Made by a program: the position numbers and the translations under genes
Shown here: piece after piece, positions 1 through 11,382 of the stretch
How positions within the stretch are numbered: the first letter of the stretch is position 1
How the letters are laid out: each line of letters opens with the position of its first letter
Notes under the pieces: generated by a model
What the model was told of the DNA's origin: nothing
The model's database searches: none
The model's input: only the letters and a program-made list of their open reading frames with translations
Origin: Adiantum capillus-veneris
Taxonomy: Eukaryota; Streptophyta; Polypodiopsida; Polypodiales; Pteridaceae
Assembly (NCBI GenBank): GCA_014529385.2
Contig: CM043942.1
Location: forward strand, 64,143,184 to 64,207,183
DNA length: 64,000 nucleotides
Direction: 5' to 3'

Positions 1-60
1 CTCCACATACGAAATTGATATTGTTATTTTACAAAAACCAAGCACTTGTAGATGTTGTCT

Positions 61-64
<4 letters not shown>

Positions 65-110
<46 letters not shown>
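65..110. repeat. (GA)n microsatellite
   Basis: An uninterrupted AG dinucleotide run of about 46 bases. It is the first of more than a dozen long GA/CT tracts in the window. It is not inside any recognisable element. Confidence 0.95.
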
Positions 111-114
<4 letters not shown>

Positions 115-683
115 ATGTCTACAAAAGGCCAATGTGGCCTATGAGATAGACATCAATTACATCCATGCTTGATGTTAGCTCATCAAAGATGAGTGTAAAT
201 TAAAAAAAATTGATTTAAAATCTTAAGCAATTACTACAAAATCATTGATTGGCTAGGTAAGATTCATGCCATGATGCTTCTCATACATAATCTGATCCAA
301 AGCCCCAAGATTGAGTTGAAAAGTAAGCTTTTGACGTTTTGCAATAATGGCTTTGACATGCTTGTGGTGTGGGCTTTTATGTCGTGGTCGTTGAGGTCAA
401 GGTCTTCGTTCTTGGAAAAGCACAATCATTCTATTCAAACTTACTCCACTATGGCATCTATGTAATGGCTGATGGGGTAATCTTACTTCCATTCAAGTTT
501 GTTCATCTTTCAAGCTTGGTCTAGAGGATGCAAACTTCTACACGGAAGGCAATTTGCGATTAGCTCATCTATGGTGTAAATTTTACAAAGGGAGGGAGGG
601 AGTTTTATAGAATGAGAAGGAGAGTGGGTCCCCAAATCAAAAAGTTAAAATATGACTAGTCCAGCTAGTTCGAAGATAAAAAG
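111..683. other. Unassigned AT-rich sequence
   Basis: No convincing coding frame, RNA gene or repeat was found here. The short open frames have no recognisable motif. Confidence 0.5.
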
Positions 684-687
684 TTAA

Positions 688-2025
688 CACTAGAATGGTA
701 ACCTAACAGGACATAAAAGTGTCCTTTCAGGGTTTTGGGAAAAAATTCCAAACCCATAGTAGATCCACTCATTTTGAGAAATCCTTTCATGATCTTATAG
801 TTCAATAACTACTACATATGGGAAAAATGAGAAACTTGTAAGTTTTCTCATCCCTTGGTCACTACAAGCCTCCAGAGTTGATGGACCAGTGCATTTTGAC
901 CAAAACAACAATTTCTTACGATTGATTGCATATAAATAAGAGTGGGAATTTTTGTAGGACCTGAGGTAAAATGCCACGTTAACTTCAATGGGTTGGTGAC
1001 CAAAATATATGGTTTCTTTTACCTCACTAAATTTTTTTTAGGCAAAAAAAATAGGTACAAAAAAGTTGCATTTTTGCCATTCTGCGGACCTATCATCAAA
1101 GTTTCTATAGTCACGCTCAATACAGATACTATATACATGTTTTCTTAGTTCCCTTTGGGCCTTTGGATTCAAAATGATCCATGGAGCATGTCAAAAGGAT
1201 AATGGATCTCTTACAATTGGAACCTTGGGGGCAATGATAAAGTGCTAAATACAGCAAACATGAAAAAACTGGGTTTAGCATTATGACCTCTAGAAACCCA
1301 TAGAAGCTACTCAATATCTAGCCAAGTTTGTAGTCTATGATTGGATATGGTTACTACCTACAAAATACACACAATTGACCTAAGAAACTAGCAATATTGA
1401 GAAAGTTATTCTTGCTACTCTAAAATGTATCGTATTCTTCAGCAATCAAAAAACTCAACCATCATCATATACTATGCTATATAGCATATTAGGTCCCCCA
1501 AAACTCAAGGAAGATTAGCTTGATGTTATAAATTACACTTACACAATCAAAATTGAATTTGGATATCAAGAAAGCCACCAAAAAAATAATAAAAGTGCTA
1601 ATTTTGGCCAAAAAACAGGATTATGCAATTCTTGCGAATTGGTCATAACTTTCAATTTTAACACTTAGCTCTCTCTACAAGCATCAAAACATGTTGAGAA
1701 CTAAAAATTCCTAACCTCTATCCATCTAAACCTCACAAACATGAAGTTTAGAGTGGTATAGTTGCCAAAACTTGAAAAAAAGCCAAAAACAGAACCCGTT
1801 TTTCACACAGTTTAGGTTCAAAAATGTTGTACAAGAGTAAGGTTAATGGTGAGATCGATACTCCAAAAAAAATGCTAAGTTTTTTTTAGCTCATAAGGAA
1901 ACTTTGTGGATATATAGAACCTAGAAATTCATTTTCATACTCTTCAAATAATTCAAGCAAAACGGTCACTTAATAGGACACAAAAGTGTCCAAGGACATA
2001 AAAGTGTCCTGTTACCATTCTAGTG
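688..2025. mobile_element. Non-autonomous DNA transposon with TTAA flanks
   Basis: The interval starts with CACTAGAATGGTAAC and ends with the exact reverse complement, GTTACCATTCTAGTG. Each end is flanked directly by TTAA (684-687 and 2026-2029). Just inside both ends lies an AGGACA..TGTCCT partial palindrome, duplicated at the right end, giving sub-terminal inverted repeats. The 1338 bp carry no credible ORF, so the element would be non-autonomous. A TTAA duplication is the hallmark of piggyBac transposons. The CACTA start would instead suggest a CACTA element, but those make 3-bp duplications and the flanking triplets (TAA, TTA) do not match. Superfamily assignment is inference. Confidence 0.6.
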
Positions 2026-2029
2026 TTAA

Positions 2030-2929
2030 AAGTCCAAAGCCAAAGATAGCTGAATTTGTACTAAAAAAGAGGTATGGTAAATTGGAAAGGCAAGAGTTTT
2101 GGAAGCCGATTCTACTACTAGACTAGTTGTCAATTTTTTGCCAAAAAAAAAAATCCTCCAAAAAGAGACTAGTTGAACCTAAGATTTTACAAAAAACCAT
2201 CATTTACTGTATTTTTCACCCTTTAAATTTAAAAAATATCGGGTAGATTTCTGACTTGTCATAATAAATTGATAAATTTTTACATGTTTGCTTGAAAATT
2301 TGCCACAAAAACTTGTGTCCTTTACTCATTGGTTGGGAAGAATGTTTCTGGTGAGAAAATTGAAAGGGTGTGCACATGAAAAAGAAATTTTCATGTGTGG
2401 CTAGAACAAGTTGAATTGACAATTGTTTCCTTCCCACAATGTCAAGTCCATAAAAGTAGGCATCATCACGTGGTTAACCATAGGAGGGCCAACTTACACT
2501 CAAAATTGTAATCAATTGTGAGTTGCATTCTCACGGTCTTGTGCGTAAGAAGCGCTTGGCAACATCTGCCTTGAAAAACAAATGATGGATTTCAATTATC
2601 AAGTTGGCCTCATGTGCATGACCTTTGAGAGTTTAACTTTTGAAAGACTTTGGGTCAAAAATTTGAAATTATTGGTTTTCCAATCATGATTGTTTTGATA
2701 GACAATGCTAGAGAGAAAAAGACTAACTAATAACTATGAAAATTTTCAAGATCTTGACATGCATGAAGAGAGAAAATGAGAAAGAATTGAGGGTAAAAGA
2801 GAAGAAATACACAAGAGAGGAATTAAGGATGAGAAGAGAAAGAGCTCTACCATTAATTACCAAAATCGTTATTGTAAACAGTAGAGAGGGGGAGGGGCAA
2901 TGGGGGAAATTAAAGTAGGTTTTATATAG
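2030..2929. other. Unassigned intergenic sequence
   Basis: AT-rich sequence with no recognisable protein, RNA or terminal repeats. A purine-rich stretch at 2760-2910 gives a spurious charged reading frame. Confidence 0.5.
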
Positions 2930-3265
2930 TTTAGCATACATCATATGCTAAACTACACACCAATTATGCTTGTCACAGCTAGTATGCTAGTTAGCATGTT
3001 GGGTATGTTGGTCAAAACACTTTCCATGATATTTAGCATACCTAAGGAGATAGTTCGCACACCTTGTATGTAGTTAGCGCACATGCTATGCTATTTACAT
3101 ATGCTTGTTGGCACATTGAGTATGCTAGTTAGCATACCTATTATGCTAATGAAAACACTGTATATGGTAGTCCAAATACCCCATTACATGCATATTAGGA
3201 TGTTGAATGTGCTATTTAACACTCCAATTTTTTTCCGGAACATGTTGAATGTATTAGGTATCTAT
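2930..3265. repeat. Degenerate palindromic repeat cluster (TATGCTAGTTAGCATA)
   Basis: Degenerate copies of a near-palindrome based on TATGCTAGTTAGCATA recur every 20-40 bases, mixed with related forms such as GGTATGTTGGT and GTTAGCGCACATGCTATG. The same motif forms a larger array at 44960-45870. In both places the array lies next to a fragment of the same uncharacterised protein family. Confidence 0.75.
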
Positions 3266-3311
3266 ATATTCCTATTTGGATTCATTTATCCTAGTAAACA
3301 CACTAACCAAA

Positions 3312-3715
3312 TATGATATTGTAGGTTGAGCTCTTTCTTAAATTCAAAGAGAAACATCCAAAATGCAAGATTGGCATGAGAATGTTTGAGATATTGAAGC
3401 CATACTTTTGCATGCGGTTGGACGATAGATACACATGCTATTGCAAATACCATGTGCAGATGTCCTTTTTAAAGGACGCACTAAACCACATGCACTCTCC
3501 TAATTTTGGACTACATGATACAAGTTGTGACTATATGTATGCAATATATATTCCATAGATGAGAATATTAGTAGGGGTTTCTTGGATTCACATCAAATGT
3601 TCAAAGGTGTCACACAAACGTGGGAATCCATTCTCTGTCCAAAGCCAACAAATGCAAATTTCCATAAAAGTGAATACCTGATGCAAGACTGTAAGATATG
3701 TGGATTCAAGAGGTT
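3312..3715 (+). pseudogene. Uncharacterised protein family, fragment (copy 1)
   Basis: The plus strand encodes a coherent block reading FKEKHPKCKIGMRMF, then LKPYF, then DRYTCYCKYHVQMSF, followed by Cys-rich text to about 3700. The second copy on the minus strand at 43967-46690 has the matching DRYTSCCEYHAQMSF, so the two support each other. From memory this resembles an uncharacterised family seen in many eukaryotes with an HP..K.G..xF..LRP module and a C-x-C..H motif, possibly transposon-encoded. It is only a fragment: it starts right after the palindromic repeats and ends where the Ty3 integrase remnant begins. No function is assigned. Confidence 0.55.
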
Positions 3716-4422
3716 ATAATTATGTTACTTGGAGACAATAAAGCCAGCCCATTACATTGTGGATAGTAAGGAGAAGAGTGCATGTGTTGAAATTTCAATT
3801 TCTTCATAAGAGCATCAACAAGTTCTCCTCTAAACCCTAGACCACGATAAAAAACGATAACCATACGACCTTCAAATCGACAACATACTTGTTCATACAA
3901 GAAAGAGGCCACTCTTCCAGCTATTACATCTTTTACAGGTCTTGCTTTCACCATCTTTGTCAAATAGTCCACAACCACAAGGATACACTTCTTGCATTGG
4001 ATGTACTACCTCCACTCCCCATTTTGCAAATACATCATATGAAATTATTTCTTTTGAAGTTTAGCTAAAATCATTTTATTTGAAAACACTTGGCATTCAT
4101 GACATTATTTGCATAGAATGAGCATCTCTCACCATAGAAGGACAACAACAGCCTACCTCAATATACAAGACACAATGTGATCCTTGCCTTGGTGACCTGT
4201 TTCTTCATGACAATGCTTCAATATCAAACCTATTTCCTCTTTGTAAGGCACTCTCCTTAGAATGCTATCTTTGCCATAAAACATGATATTTTCACCTACT
4301 AATGTGTAGTTCTTTGATTTTTCAACCATTGTTTTACATTGGATATTATGCATGCCGTATGAACCAATATTGGCCTTTATCCAAAAATGCTTCCACATAT
4401 TGCAATGAATCCCTTCTTCCAT
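3706..4422 (-). pseudogene. Ty3 integrase remnant (Ty3-1)
   Basis: The N-terminal zinc-binding module reads CHEETGHQGKDH near 4210-4170, followed by a break. The catalytic core resumes at 3978 with VVDYLTKMVKARPVKD and SSPYYPQCNG. The segment where a catalytic Asp is expected is degraded (IVFYRGLGFRG), so the enzyme is dead. The frame is interrupted between 4153 and 3978. Confidence 0.8.
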
Positions 4423-4601
4423 ACAAAGATCCCTTCATCTGCAAAGAAGCTACCAAAGCATCCAGCTTGTTCCTAGCCAAGTCATCAGCTTCCTTATTTT
4501 TCTCACAAGGAAAATATTTAAACTAATTGTACTTGCTCAAATGCATGCAAAATATTCTTCTTACCATAAAACCACTTCTTCAAATTGTCTGTATTAACTT
4601 T

Positions 4602-4844
4602 CTACAAACCAACCAACTGCTTTATGATCAACAATGTATCCCCTTTCACAATAATTTTCTTCAATCCAAACTCAATGCACTGCTTCAGCCCAAGGAAAAG
4701 GGTTAGGTACTTTGCCTGGTTGTTTCTTTTAGCTTCATTAAGGTCATAAGCTCTAGAAAAGATTACATCTCCCTTTTGATCCTTGATGATCACCCCACCA
4801 CGAGCTTTGTGAAGAACCTTTCTATATGCACCATCAAACATCAT
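4602..4844 (-). pseudogene. Ty3 second (archaeal-type) RNase H remnant
   Basis: The frame starts MMFDGAYRKV and continues GGVIIKDQKGDVIFS, NNQAKYLTLFLGLKQC and IIVKGDTLLIIKQ. This is the FDGA...NNxAEY...KGDS pattern of the extra RNase H found in Tat-lineage Ty3 elements. The E of the usual NNxAEY box is K here. A near-identical copy lies on the plus strand at 63373-63615 (Arg to Ser twice, Gln to Pro). Confidence 0.8.
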
Positions 4845-5041
4845 AATATATGCATCATCATTGTCTAGTTCCTCTTCATGACTAGAATTGTTACCCCTTT
4901 TGGGTAAGATGGCACCTCCCCAACGTTATGTACCCTTATGTCAGCTAAGTGAGATTTCATAGAATGATCCACTTTAAACTCAAACTCATACTCTTGAATC
5001 TCCATGGTCCACTTCAAGACTCCCTTACTAGGCTTCAAATA

Positions 5042-5451
5042 CTACACTATATCCGGCAAAATTTTTGATGTGGTTAATACATAATACTTCTTCAGCAACA
5101 AATATGTCCTAAATTTGCGACAATCAAGAACTAATGTAAATACCCACTGTTTCATCTCTATGTAGGAGAAATCACTTACATTCTTCATTTTGCTTTCGAA
5201 AAAAAATGCTTTGAAGGTTCTACCTTGTTTTTTCAAAAAGGATGATCCAAAAGCTACTAAAACCACACTAATAGATACTTAGAAAATGGACTCCAAGCTA
5301 GGAGGATTCTTTGCTAATGAACTACACAATACTTCCTTAATACCATCAAAATCTTGTTGTATCTCTTCATTCCATTCAAAACCCTATACTTTTTTGTTTA
5401 ACTTTTGTAGATGATACACATATTGACATAGCATCCAAAAAAATGTGATAA
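5042..5451 (-). pseudogene. Ty3 RT C-terminus and first RNase H remnant
   Basis: The minus strand reads FEWNEEIQQDFDGIKEVL near 5370, then AFGSSFLKKQGR and FESKMKNVSDFSYIEMKQ, the RT connection and RNase H of Ty3 elements. The frame ends at a TAG where the inverted copy at 63170 has CAG (Gln), a single C-to-T change. The nested insertion starts just upstream in coding sense, at 5456. Confidence 0.8.
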
Positions 5452-5455
5452 GTAC
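5452..5455. repeat. Target-site duplication GTAC, left end
   Basis: GTAC directly precedes the outer LTR terminus TGAGG. The matching GTAC follows the other outer LTR at 18224-18227. A 5-bp reading (AGTAC) is possible if the terminal A is shared. Confidence 0.8.
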
Positions 5456-5714
5456 TGAGGCGGTCTGGGGCGGGCAACAAGAAGAGAAACCTCTAGACAC
5501 CCTTCAAGGCTCCCGTGCTGCTCAATGGGGCTGGGGCACAACAAAACACAAACCAAAACAACAAACCCACAGCCAAATCCCAACTACACAAGGGGCACCA
5601 CCTTGTTTAAGAGCGAACTAGGACGCAAAAGAGGAGAATCGTTAGAGCAACCCACAAACAAGCAATGAATTTACACTAACCCTAACACCAATGGAACACT
5701 CTCACACACTAAAA

Positions 5715-5717
<3 letters not shown>

Positions 5718-5798
<81 letters not shown>
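5718..5798. repeat. (GA)n tract inside LTR1
   Basis: An uninterrupted GA run at a fixed position in the LTR. The equivalent tracts at 10779-10870, 15849-15910 and 62406-62499 differ in length. Confidence 0.95.
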
Positions 5799-5802
<4 letters not shown>

Positions 5803-6298
5803 TGTACAACTTAGCTTCAACTTTATATTTTGCACAAACAAGAACTTAGAGCATGCGGAATCAAGTGACAAGATTTGGTTATAGCATCACTAGCACATTG
5901 TCTTAGGGTTATGGGAGCCCTCTCACCATCCACTCTCTTACAATGGTAGCCAAACAATAGCCAATGAATCACAAGCAACAAAACAACAACCTTCAATGAA
6001 AGAAGTCACCTTATGAAGCTGAATGAGTTTGCCAAGCCAAATTGGAGGAGAAGCGTGAGCATTTGGACATGAATTGCACCCAAAACTACCAATTCATTGA
6101 TGTTGGGGTAGATACAACAATGGTAGGAAGAATATCTTCTACTCGCACTCACTCAAACTAGCTCAAGCTTTTCTATGCACCAAGGTGATGGTGTATAGAA
6201 AGCTTACTCTCTCTTTACAACCAAGATAGAACTGGCGTGTGGTACGCTCAATCTAGTGTGCAATGGTATAGTGATGTCTTTTACAAGGAGGAATGGGT

Positions 6299-6310
6299 TC
6301 TATTTATAGG
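6299..6310 (-). promoter_or_regulatory. Candidate TATA box of LTR1
   Basis: The minus strand reads CCTATAAATAGA, a plant-type TATA box about 1.8 kb into the LTR. It recurs in LTR2 (11371-11382), LTR3 (16411-16422) and the right-hand LTR (61895-61906). It would separate a long U3 from R/U5. Confidence 0.55.
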
Positions 6311-8110
6311 TTTTAGAAGCCTTGATTAGGATTAAGCCTAATCAATTTTATTAGGAAAGATCAAGGATTATGAATTTTTATGAATTTCAAATGAGAATGG
6401 GGTCTCTCTTTTCTCTTGAGTCACATGGATGTGGGCTCAAGTAAGAGAATTATTGATGTGGTGAAAGGAGAGAAACTTCCATGGGAGTGAGTGAATTTGT
6501 TTTACTTGTGCGGTTGCCTACTCCATATGTTGATAGTGTGGGTGTATTTTTACAAGAGAAGTTAGTTGTTAGTGGTAATAATCACTAGAATTGTTAGTGA
6601 TACATTTACGATGGGTAGGATGAGTTGATTTGATGAAGGAAGAGGGGTGAATTAAAGGAGAATCATTGAGATGGTGAATCTTTGAAGAAGCTTGAACTCA
6701 CCCTTGTGTAGATTGTGGGAAAAATGACCGCTAGTCTTCTTCTTCTTCTTCGCTTCTTTACGCCGCCGCCACGGTTGACCACCACGATGAAAAGAGGATT
6801 TGTTGATGAAAAATCCTCAATTTGCAGAAGTTATCGTGGTTAAGATGCTGAATTTTAGATATTTCTAGGAGAGGTAAATGAAATTGTAACATAGAAGCAA
6901 TAGAGAGAGACATGGAGAGGGTGTATGTATGTAGAGGTTCATAAAAGAACTATAGGGATGAGAGAGAAGGGTAATGGTGAAGAGGGTGGGAGAAGCCATG
7001 GAAATTGCAAGTTTGAGTGAGGGAAGGAGAGGGAGGGATGTGTAAGAGTGAGTAGGTGTGTGGAAGGGTGAGAGAAGACTAAGGGCTACTTGTGAGAAAA
7101 GTGGGCAGACTGGGGTCCACTCAAAAAATAATAGCTCACCACTGGTAGCTCCAAAAATCATGAAAAAATTTGAGATGATTATTCAGAGCGTGGGATACAT
7201 TTTCTCTTTTGACCACCGCTCCAAATTCGGAGTGGAGATAGGTGCCAAAATTCTCACCAAAAAGCCTGTTTTTATGCCTGCAAAAGTCTTTTAGTGGTCC
7301 CCTCCTTTGTTGAATTTGTACAATGCATCCAAGAGTGAGCCCCTCCTTTGTCATATTATAATACAAAGCATCCAAGTTGCCCTTGACCCATGCATGGAGG
7401 AGGATTATTGGTGAATAAAGAAATATATACATGGTGGGACTAGTGTATGGACTATTCATGGACTTTAGCTCAATGAGCACATGGTGTTAGAATAATGAGT
7501 AAAAATAATAATAAAAATATGGAGGAGTTATGGATATGGAAAGATATTGGAATCATATGATATGGTCCCTCTTTGAATTATTTTGGGTGAAAGAGGAAAA
7601 GGTATGCAAGTGAATAATATAATAAACGTAACCAATGAGTAGAAATCAATTTTTGTTTTCACGAGCGTGAGGGTGAAAATGTGGGAGTGATTTGTATAAA
7701 CGAAAAATATGAGGTTAGAGTATGTACATATTGGAAAAAAATATAATTATGGTGTAAGAGGATGAAAGAAGGTGTACATAGGTTTAATAAAACACACACC
7801 TAAGTAGAAATATTTAAATAAAATACCAAAATAATTATAAAAAATCCCTATATCTAGGCCATATATACAATGAAATATTTACACACAAAGAGGCCATAAA
7901 ATACTTTTATTTTTTTATTTTTTTATTTTTTGGCTCAACTAGCCCAGTGACTAGCTAGCTGAGGGTTTTTAAGAAGATATGGGAAAAGCCCCCTAACTCA
8001 CACATGCCTATGTACAGTGAAATGGTAGGGATAGCCATAGAGTTTGGGTGAATTTGGTAGGGTGGAGTAACTTACTATGGCAATTATGGAGAGCCGAAAA
8101 ACGGCTATCA

Positions 8111-8125
8111 TTAGCCTCCCCCTTA
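8111..8125 (-). promoter_or_regulatory. Polypurine tract, unit 1
   Basis: The minus strand reads TAAGGGGGAGGCTAA directly before the 3' LTR start TGATAG. This is the expected plus-strand priming site. Identical tracts occur at 13183-13197 and 60081-60095. Confidence 0.85.
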
Positions 8126-8157
8126 GATAATGGTACATTCATGTACCATTTATCCGA

Positions 8158-8811
8158 TCATACAATATGTATATTATGTAACGTCTGTCTTTTTCTGCTC
8201 TTATCTTTGAAGAACCTTTGTTGTATGATTAAAAAACCTTGTGTGATATGGAAGGTTCTCCGAGCCAATAGCAAGATGAAATGAAGTGACGGAGTAAACC
8301 TCCTCCATTGAGAAAGTTTCCATAAGCACCCCCCAGGATCAAAGATCTTGAAATATCTTTCCCAAAGCGAGATGTATGGTATGGGATCACTTACTGATTT
8401 CGGTTGAAGAAACTTGTAGATTTTACTATTGTCCATCATTGCATCTATCACTATGAATGTGATATAAAAGATTGGTTGCTCTTCCTCCTGTGTAAAGTTG
8501 ATGTATCTGCTATGATCTTCAAGAGCTTGTATGAGAAAATTCTTGAATTGTAGCTCATAAAATTCATTCAACCTGGGTAGGCTCATCAACAAGTAAAAAA
8601 TTCTATGACCTTCATGATTTAGGAAAGATTGATCCATGCTTCCAGCTGCTATTGGAAGATATTGCAAATAGTTTACCACATAAGTAGATAATAGACAAAG
8701 GTTTCTATTGCTTCCAATACATTGGAAGAGAATAGATTTTGGTACTGATTGATGAAATATCCACATGTAGCAATCAACAAGTTTTTCATCTATGATGAAG
8801 ACCAGAAGCAT
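8158..8811 (-). CDS. Second ORF of the gag-only element, unknown function (unit 1)
   Basis: A 217-codon frame starting at the ATG at 8811 (a GTG precedes it) and ending 47 bp before the LTR. It lies about 50 bp downstream of the gag C-terminal frame on the same strand. No domain is recognised: there is no zinc knuckle, protease DTG, RT box or integrase motif. The sequence is rich in Phe, Leu and Ile, with fragments such as SLPRLNEFYELQFKNF and NFTQEEEQPIFY. It is uninterrupted in all three copies in the window (also 13230-13883 and 59395-60048), with only a few substitutions. Recent duplication alone could explain that, so coding status is unproven. Confidence 0.5.
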   Translation of the reverse strand: MLLVFIIDEKLVDCYMWIFHQSVPKSILFQCIGSNRNLCLLSTYVVNYLQYLPIAAGSMDQSFLNHEGHRIFYLLMSLPRLNEFYELQFKNFLIQALEDHSRYINFTQEEEQPIFYITFIVIDAMMDNSKIYKFLQPKSVSDPIPYISLWERYFKIFDPGGCLWKLSQWRRFTPSLHFILLLARRTFHITQGFLIIQQRFFKDKSRKRQTLHNIHIV

Positions 8812-8865
8812 CACAATGTGCGACCTCCATACACCAAAGAACCAAATGAAGAAGATTTGGAAACA

Positions 8866-10221
8866 TCAGTTTATCACCAAGTATTCATGTCCTCTTCCGC
8901 TTAAGAAGGTATGGTGTCCCCGATGAAAGGTATATGTGAAGAGAGGAGAAGTTGACCTTGAAGAGGTGAAACCCAATATGAAGATGATTGGGGCTTCAAA
9001 AGCTTGTATTTCCTTGCTAAGAGATTCTCCCATGAATGAAGAGCCACCCACTAAAACACCATTGGAGAGAATGATACCCTTCTGATAGTTTCCTTTTATG
9101 ATTTTATTTTTTACTACTCTCCCATGTTCTTCATCCCCTTCTAAGCCCCCCCTTTGGCAAGGTTGTAACTCCTCACATTGTACCACCTCAAAGGTTGATG
9201 GAATACTGTTTGATTTTGTGAAACATTTGGCTTCTTGCATGATAGGTTTCTCTATGCTTAACATACATGGGTCATACCAATGCTTTTCAACATCCTCAAA
9301 CACTTCCTCAAACACTGCTTTTCAACATCCTCAAACACTCTCAAAACATTCCATAAGATCAAGGTTACCTTCAAGATCTTCATTCTCCATAGAGTCATGT
9401 TGCACAAAAGCTTCGTCTACTCGGACTAGAAATTGATCCTCTGCCAAAAGGTTGGATGTATCCATTATTGAATCATCAATGCCATTTGAGATATCTTGTG
9501 TTGATTTTTGCATGCTTGTGATAAAGGTAGAAGAAAGAGATTCCACATTTGAATCTTGGCCACACACTTTAGCACTTGAATAATCAGTTGGCATGTAAGT
9601 AACTTCTTCAACATCTGTCGGAGTAGAAGGAGACAAGTATGGCAAAGGAGATGACTCCTTGATAGAAACACTTTCATGATGGTTGGTTCTTCCAGCATGA
9701 TGCAAACCATTTTTGATGTAGAAGTACTTGTGAAACTTGCTTCGGGCAATAGTGACCGCTTCTTCAAAGGTAGAGGGTCCACTACAAGTAACCTTAGTCT
9801 TTAGGAAAGGAGACAAACCCGAAATAAATTGATCCATTTTTACATAATCTGGAAATGTAGAACTAAATCCACATCCTTCCCATTGACGAGAAAAAATATC
9901 CTCATAAGCATAGTAGTCCTCACCATGTTGTTGAAGTCTCCGTAGTGAAGCCCATGCTTTCTCCGTTGTTGGAACTTTAGAGAATCTGGCCTTCAAAGCT
10001 TTGGAAATTTGGGTATATCCATCTTCAATCTGAGAAGACATACTCCAAAACCATTGCTCAGCGTTGCCTCTAAGGCATAGCAATAGAAAATCCCCTTTTT
10101 CAATGTCATCCCTTTTACCAAGGATATGACAAACCATTCTAAAATCAGCAAGAAAATCATCAACATCTTCTTCTGGATTTCCGAAGAAGATTGGGATATC
10201 ATCAAAGGTATAGTGTGTCAT
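8866..10221 (-). pseudogene. gag gene broken by internal deletion (unit 1)
   Basis: The ATG at 10221 opens a 296-codon frame with a retrotransposon gag domain (about residues 10-170: FFGNPEEDVDDFLADF, LRGNAEQWFW, KARFSKVP, FISGLSPFLKTKV). It ends at a TGA near 9331. The same frame resumes from 9315 to 8866. Compared with the intact copy at 57856-59340, 164 bp are missing and 35 bp of locally duplicated sequence stand in their place. The net loss is 129 bp, which keeps frame but creates two TGA stops. No zinc knuckle is visible. The low-coordinate end is rich in Gly and Ser. Confidence 0.85.
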
Positions 10222-10490
10222 AGTCTCTCAATGCTAGAACCACACAAAGATTAGTTCCAAACAATCATCAACTAACTACACAAAGTTTTGAAAGGTCTTT
10301 CAACATGAATTCTAGACTTTTATGTGAAATGTTTTTTTCCTTTCTTATGTTGTGCATAATCCGAACCATATTCTAGATCAATTTTTGTTTCCTTGAAATT
10401 AAACTCGGTTTGTTTTCATGATTCATAAAATCTACTTGATTATGCTGAAATTCAAGCATTCATGCAATACAACAACACTGAGCACACAAT

Positions 10491-10511
10491 CGCTCCTCAG
10501 TGGAGGCACCA
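10491..10511 (-). promoter_or_regulatory. Primer-binding-site-like sequence, unit 1
   Basis: The minus strand reads TGGTGCCTCCACTGAGGAGC starting 4 nt after the LTR end. Its TGG start and position fit a tRNA-primed binding site, reminiscent of the TGGCGCC sites of Athila/Tat elements. The donor tRNA is not identified. Confidence 0.65.
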
Positions 10512-10774
10512 AAATTGAGGCGGTCCGGGGCAGGCAACAAGAAGAGCAACCTCTAGACACCCTTCAAGGCTCCCGTGCTGCTCAATGGGGTTGGGGCACA
10601 ACACAACACAAACCAAAACAACAAACCCACAGCCAAATCCCAACTACACAAGGGGCACCACCTAGTTTAAGCGCGAACTAGGACGCAAAAGAGGAGAATC
10701 GTTAGAGCAATCCACAAACAAGCAATGAATTTACACTAACCCTAACACCAATGGAACACTCTCACACACTAAAA

Positions 10775-10874
<100 letters not shown>

Positions 10875-11370
10875 TGTACAACTTAGCTTCAACTTTATAT
10901 TTTGCACAAACAAAAACTTAGAGCTTGCGGAATCAAGTGACAAGATTTGGTTATAGCATCACTAGCACATTGTCTTAGGGTTATGGGAGCCCTCTCACCA
11001 TCCACCCTCTTACAATGGTAGCCAAACAATAGCCAATGAATCACAAGCAACAAAACAACAACCTTCAATGAAAGAAGTCACCTTATGAAGCTGAATGAGT
11101 TTGCCAAGCCAAATTGGAGGAGAAGCGTGAGCATTCGGACATGAATTGCACCCAAAACTACCAATTCATTGATGTTGGGGTAGATACAACAATGGTAGGA
11201 AGAATATCTTCTACTCGCACTCACTCAAACTAGCTCAAGCTTTTCTATGCACCAAGGTGATGGTGTATAGAAAGCTTACTCTCTCTTTACAACCAAGATA
11301 GAACTGGCGTGTGGTACGCTCAATCTAGTGTGCAATGGTATAGTGATGTCTTTTACAAGGAGGAATGGGT

Positions 11371-11382
11371 TCTATTTATAGG
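11371..11382 (-). promoter_or_regulatory. Candidate TATA box of LTR2
   Basis: CCTATAAATAGA on the minus strand, identical to the box in LTR1. Confidence 0.55.

Larger units (their letters stand above)
5456..8110 (-). repeat. LTR1 (outer 3' LTR of the array)
   Basis: A 2655-bp LTR. On the minus strand it starts TGATAGCCG after the polypurine tract and ends CCGCCTCA. It holds an 81-bp GA tract (5718-5798) and a TATA-like box. Diagnostic bases near the low-coordinate end (TCTGGGGCGGGC, GAGCGAAC) differ from LTR2 and LTR3. Confidence 0.9.

Noticed and set aside
688-2025. CACTA-superfamily transposon
   Set aside because: The ends read CACTA, but the flanks give TTAA on both sides and no matching 3-bp duplication. 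The alternative is kept as a caveat.
5671-5871. Frames of Ser-Leu or Arg-Glu repeats over GA/CT tracts (also 10731, 33906, 40422, 40702, 53267, 54050, 62334)
   Set aside because: They are automatic translations of dinucleotide repeats; length varies between copies of the same LTR.
6865-7161. 98-codon minus-strand frame in the LTR
   Set aside because: Pyrimidine-rich U3 sequence without start context or domain; same argument as for other LTR frames.
7136-7480. 114-codon frame in the LTR, present in all four LTR copies (also 12208, 17248, 60735)
   Set aside because: It lies in the U3 part upstream of the TATA box, has no known motif, and its conservation is explained by recent duplication of the whole LTR.
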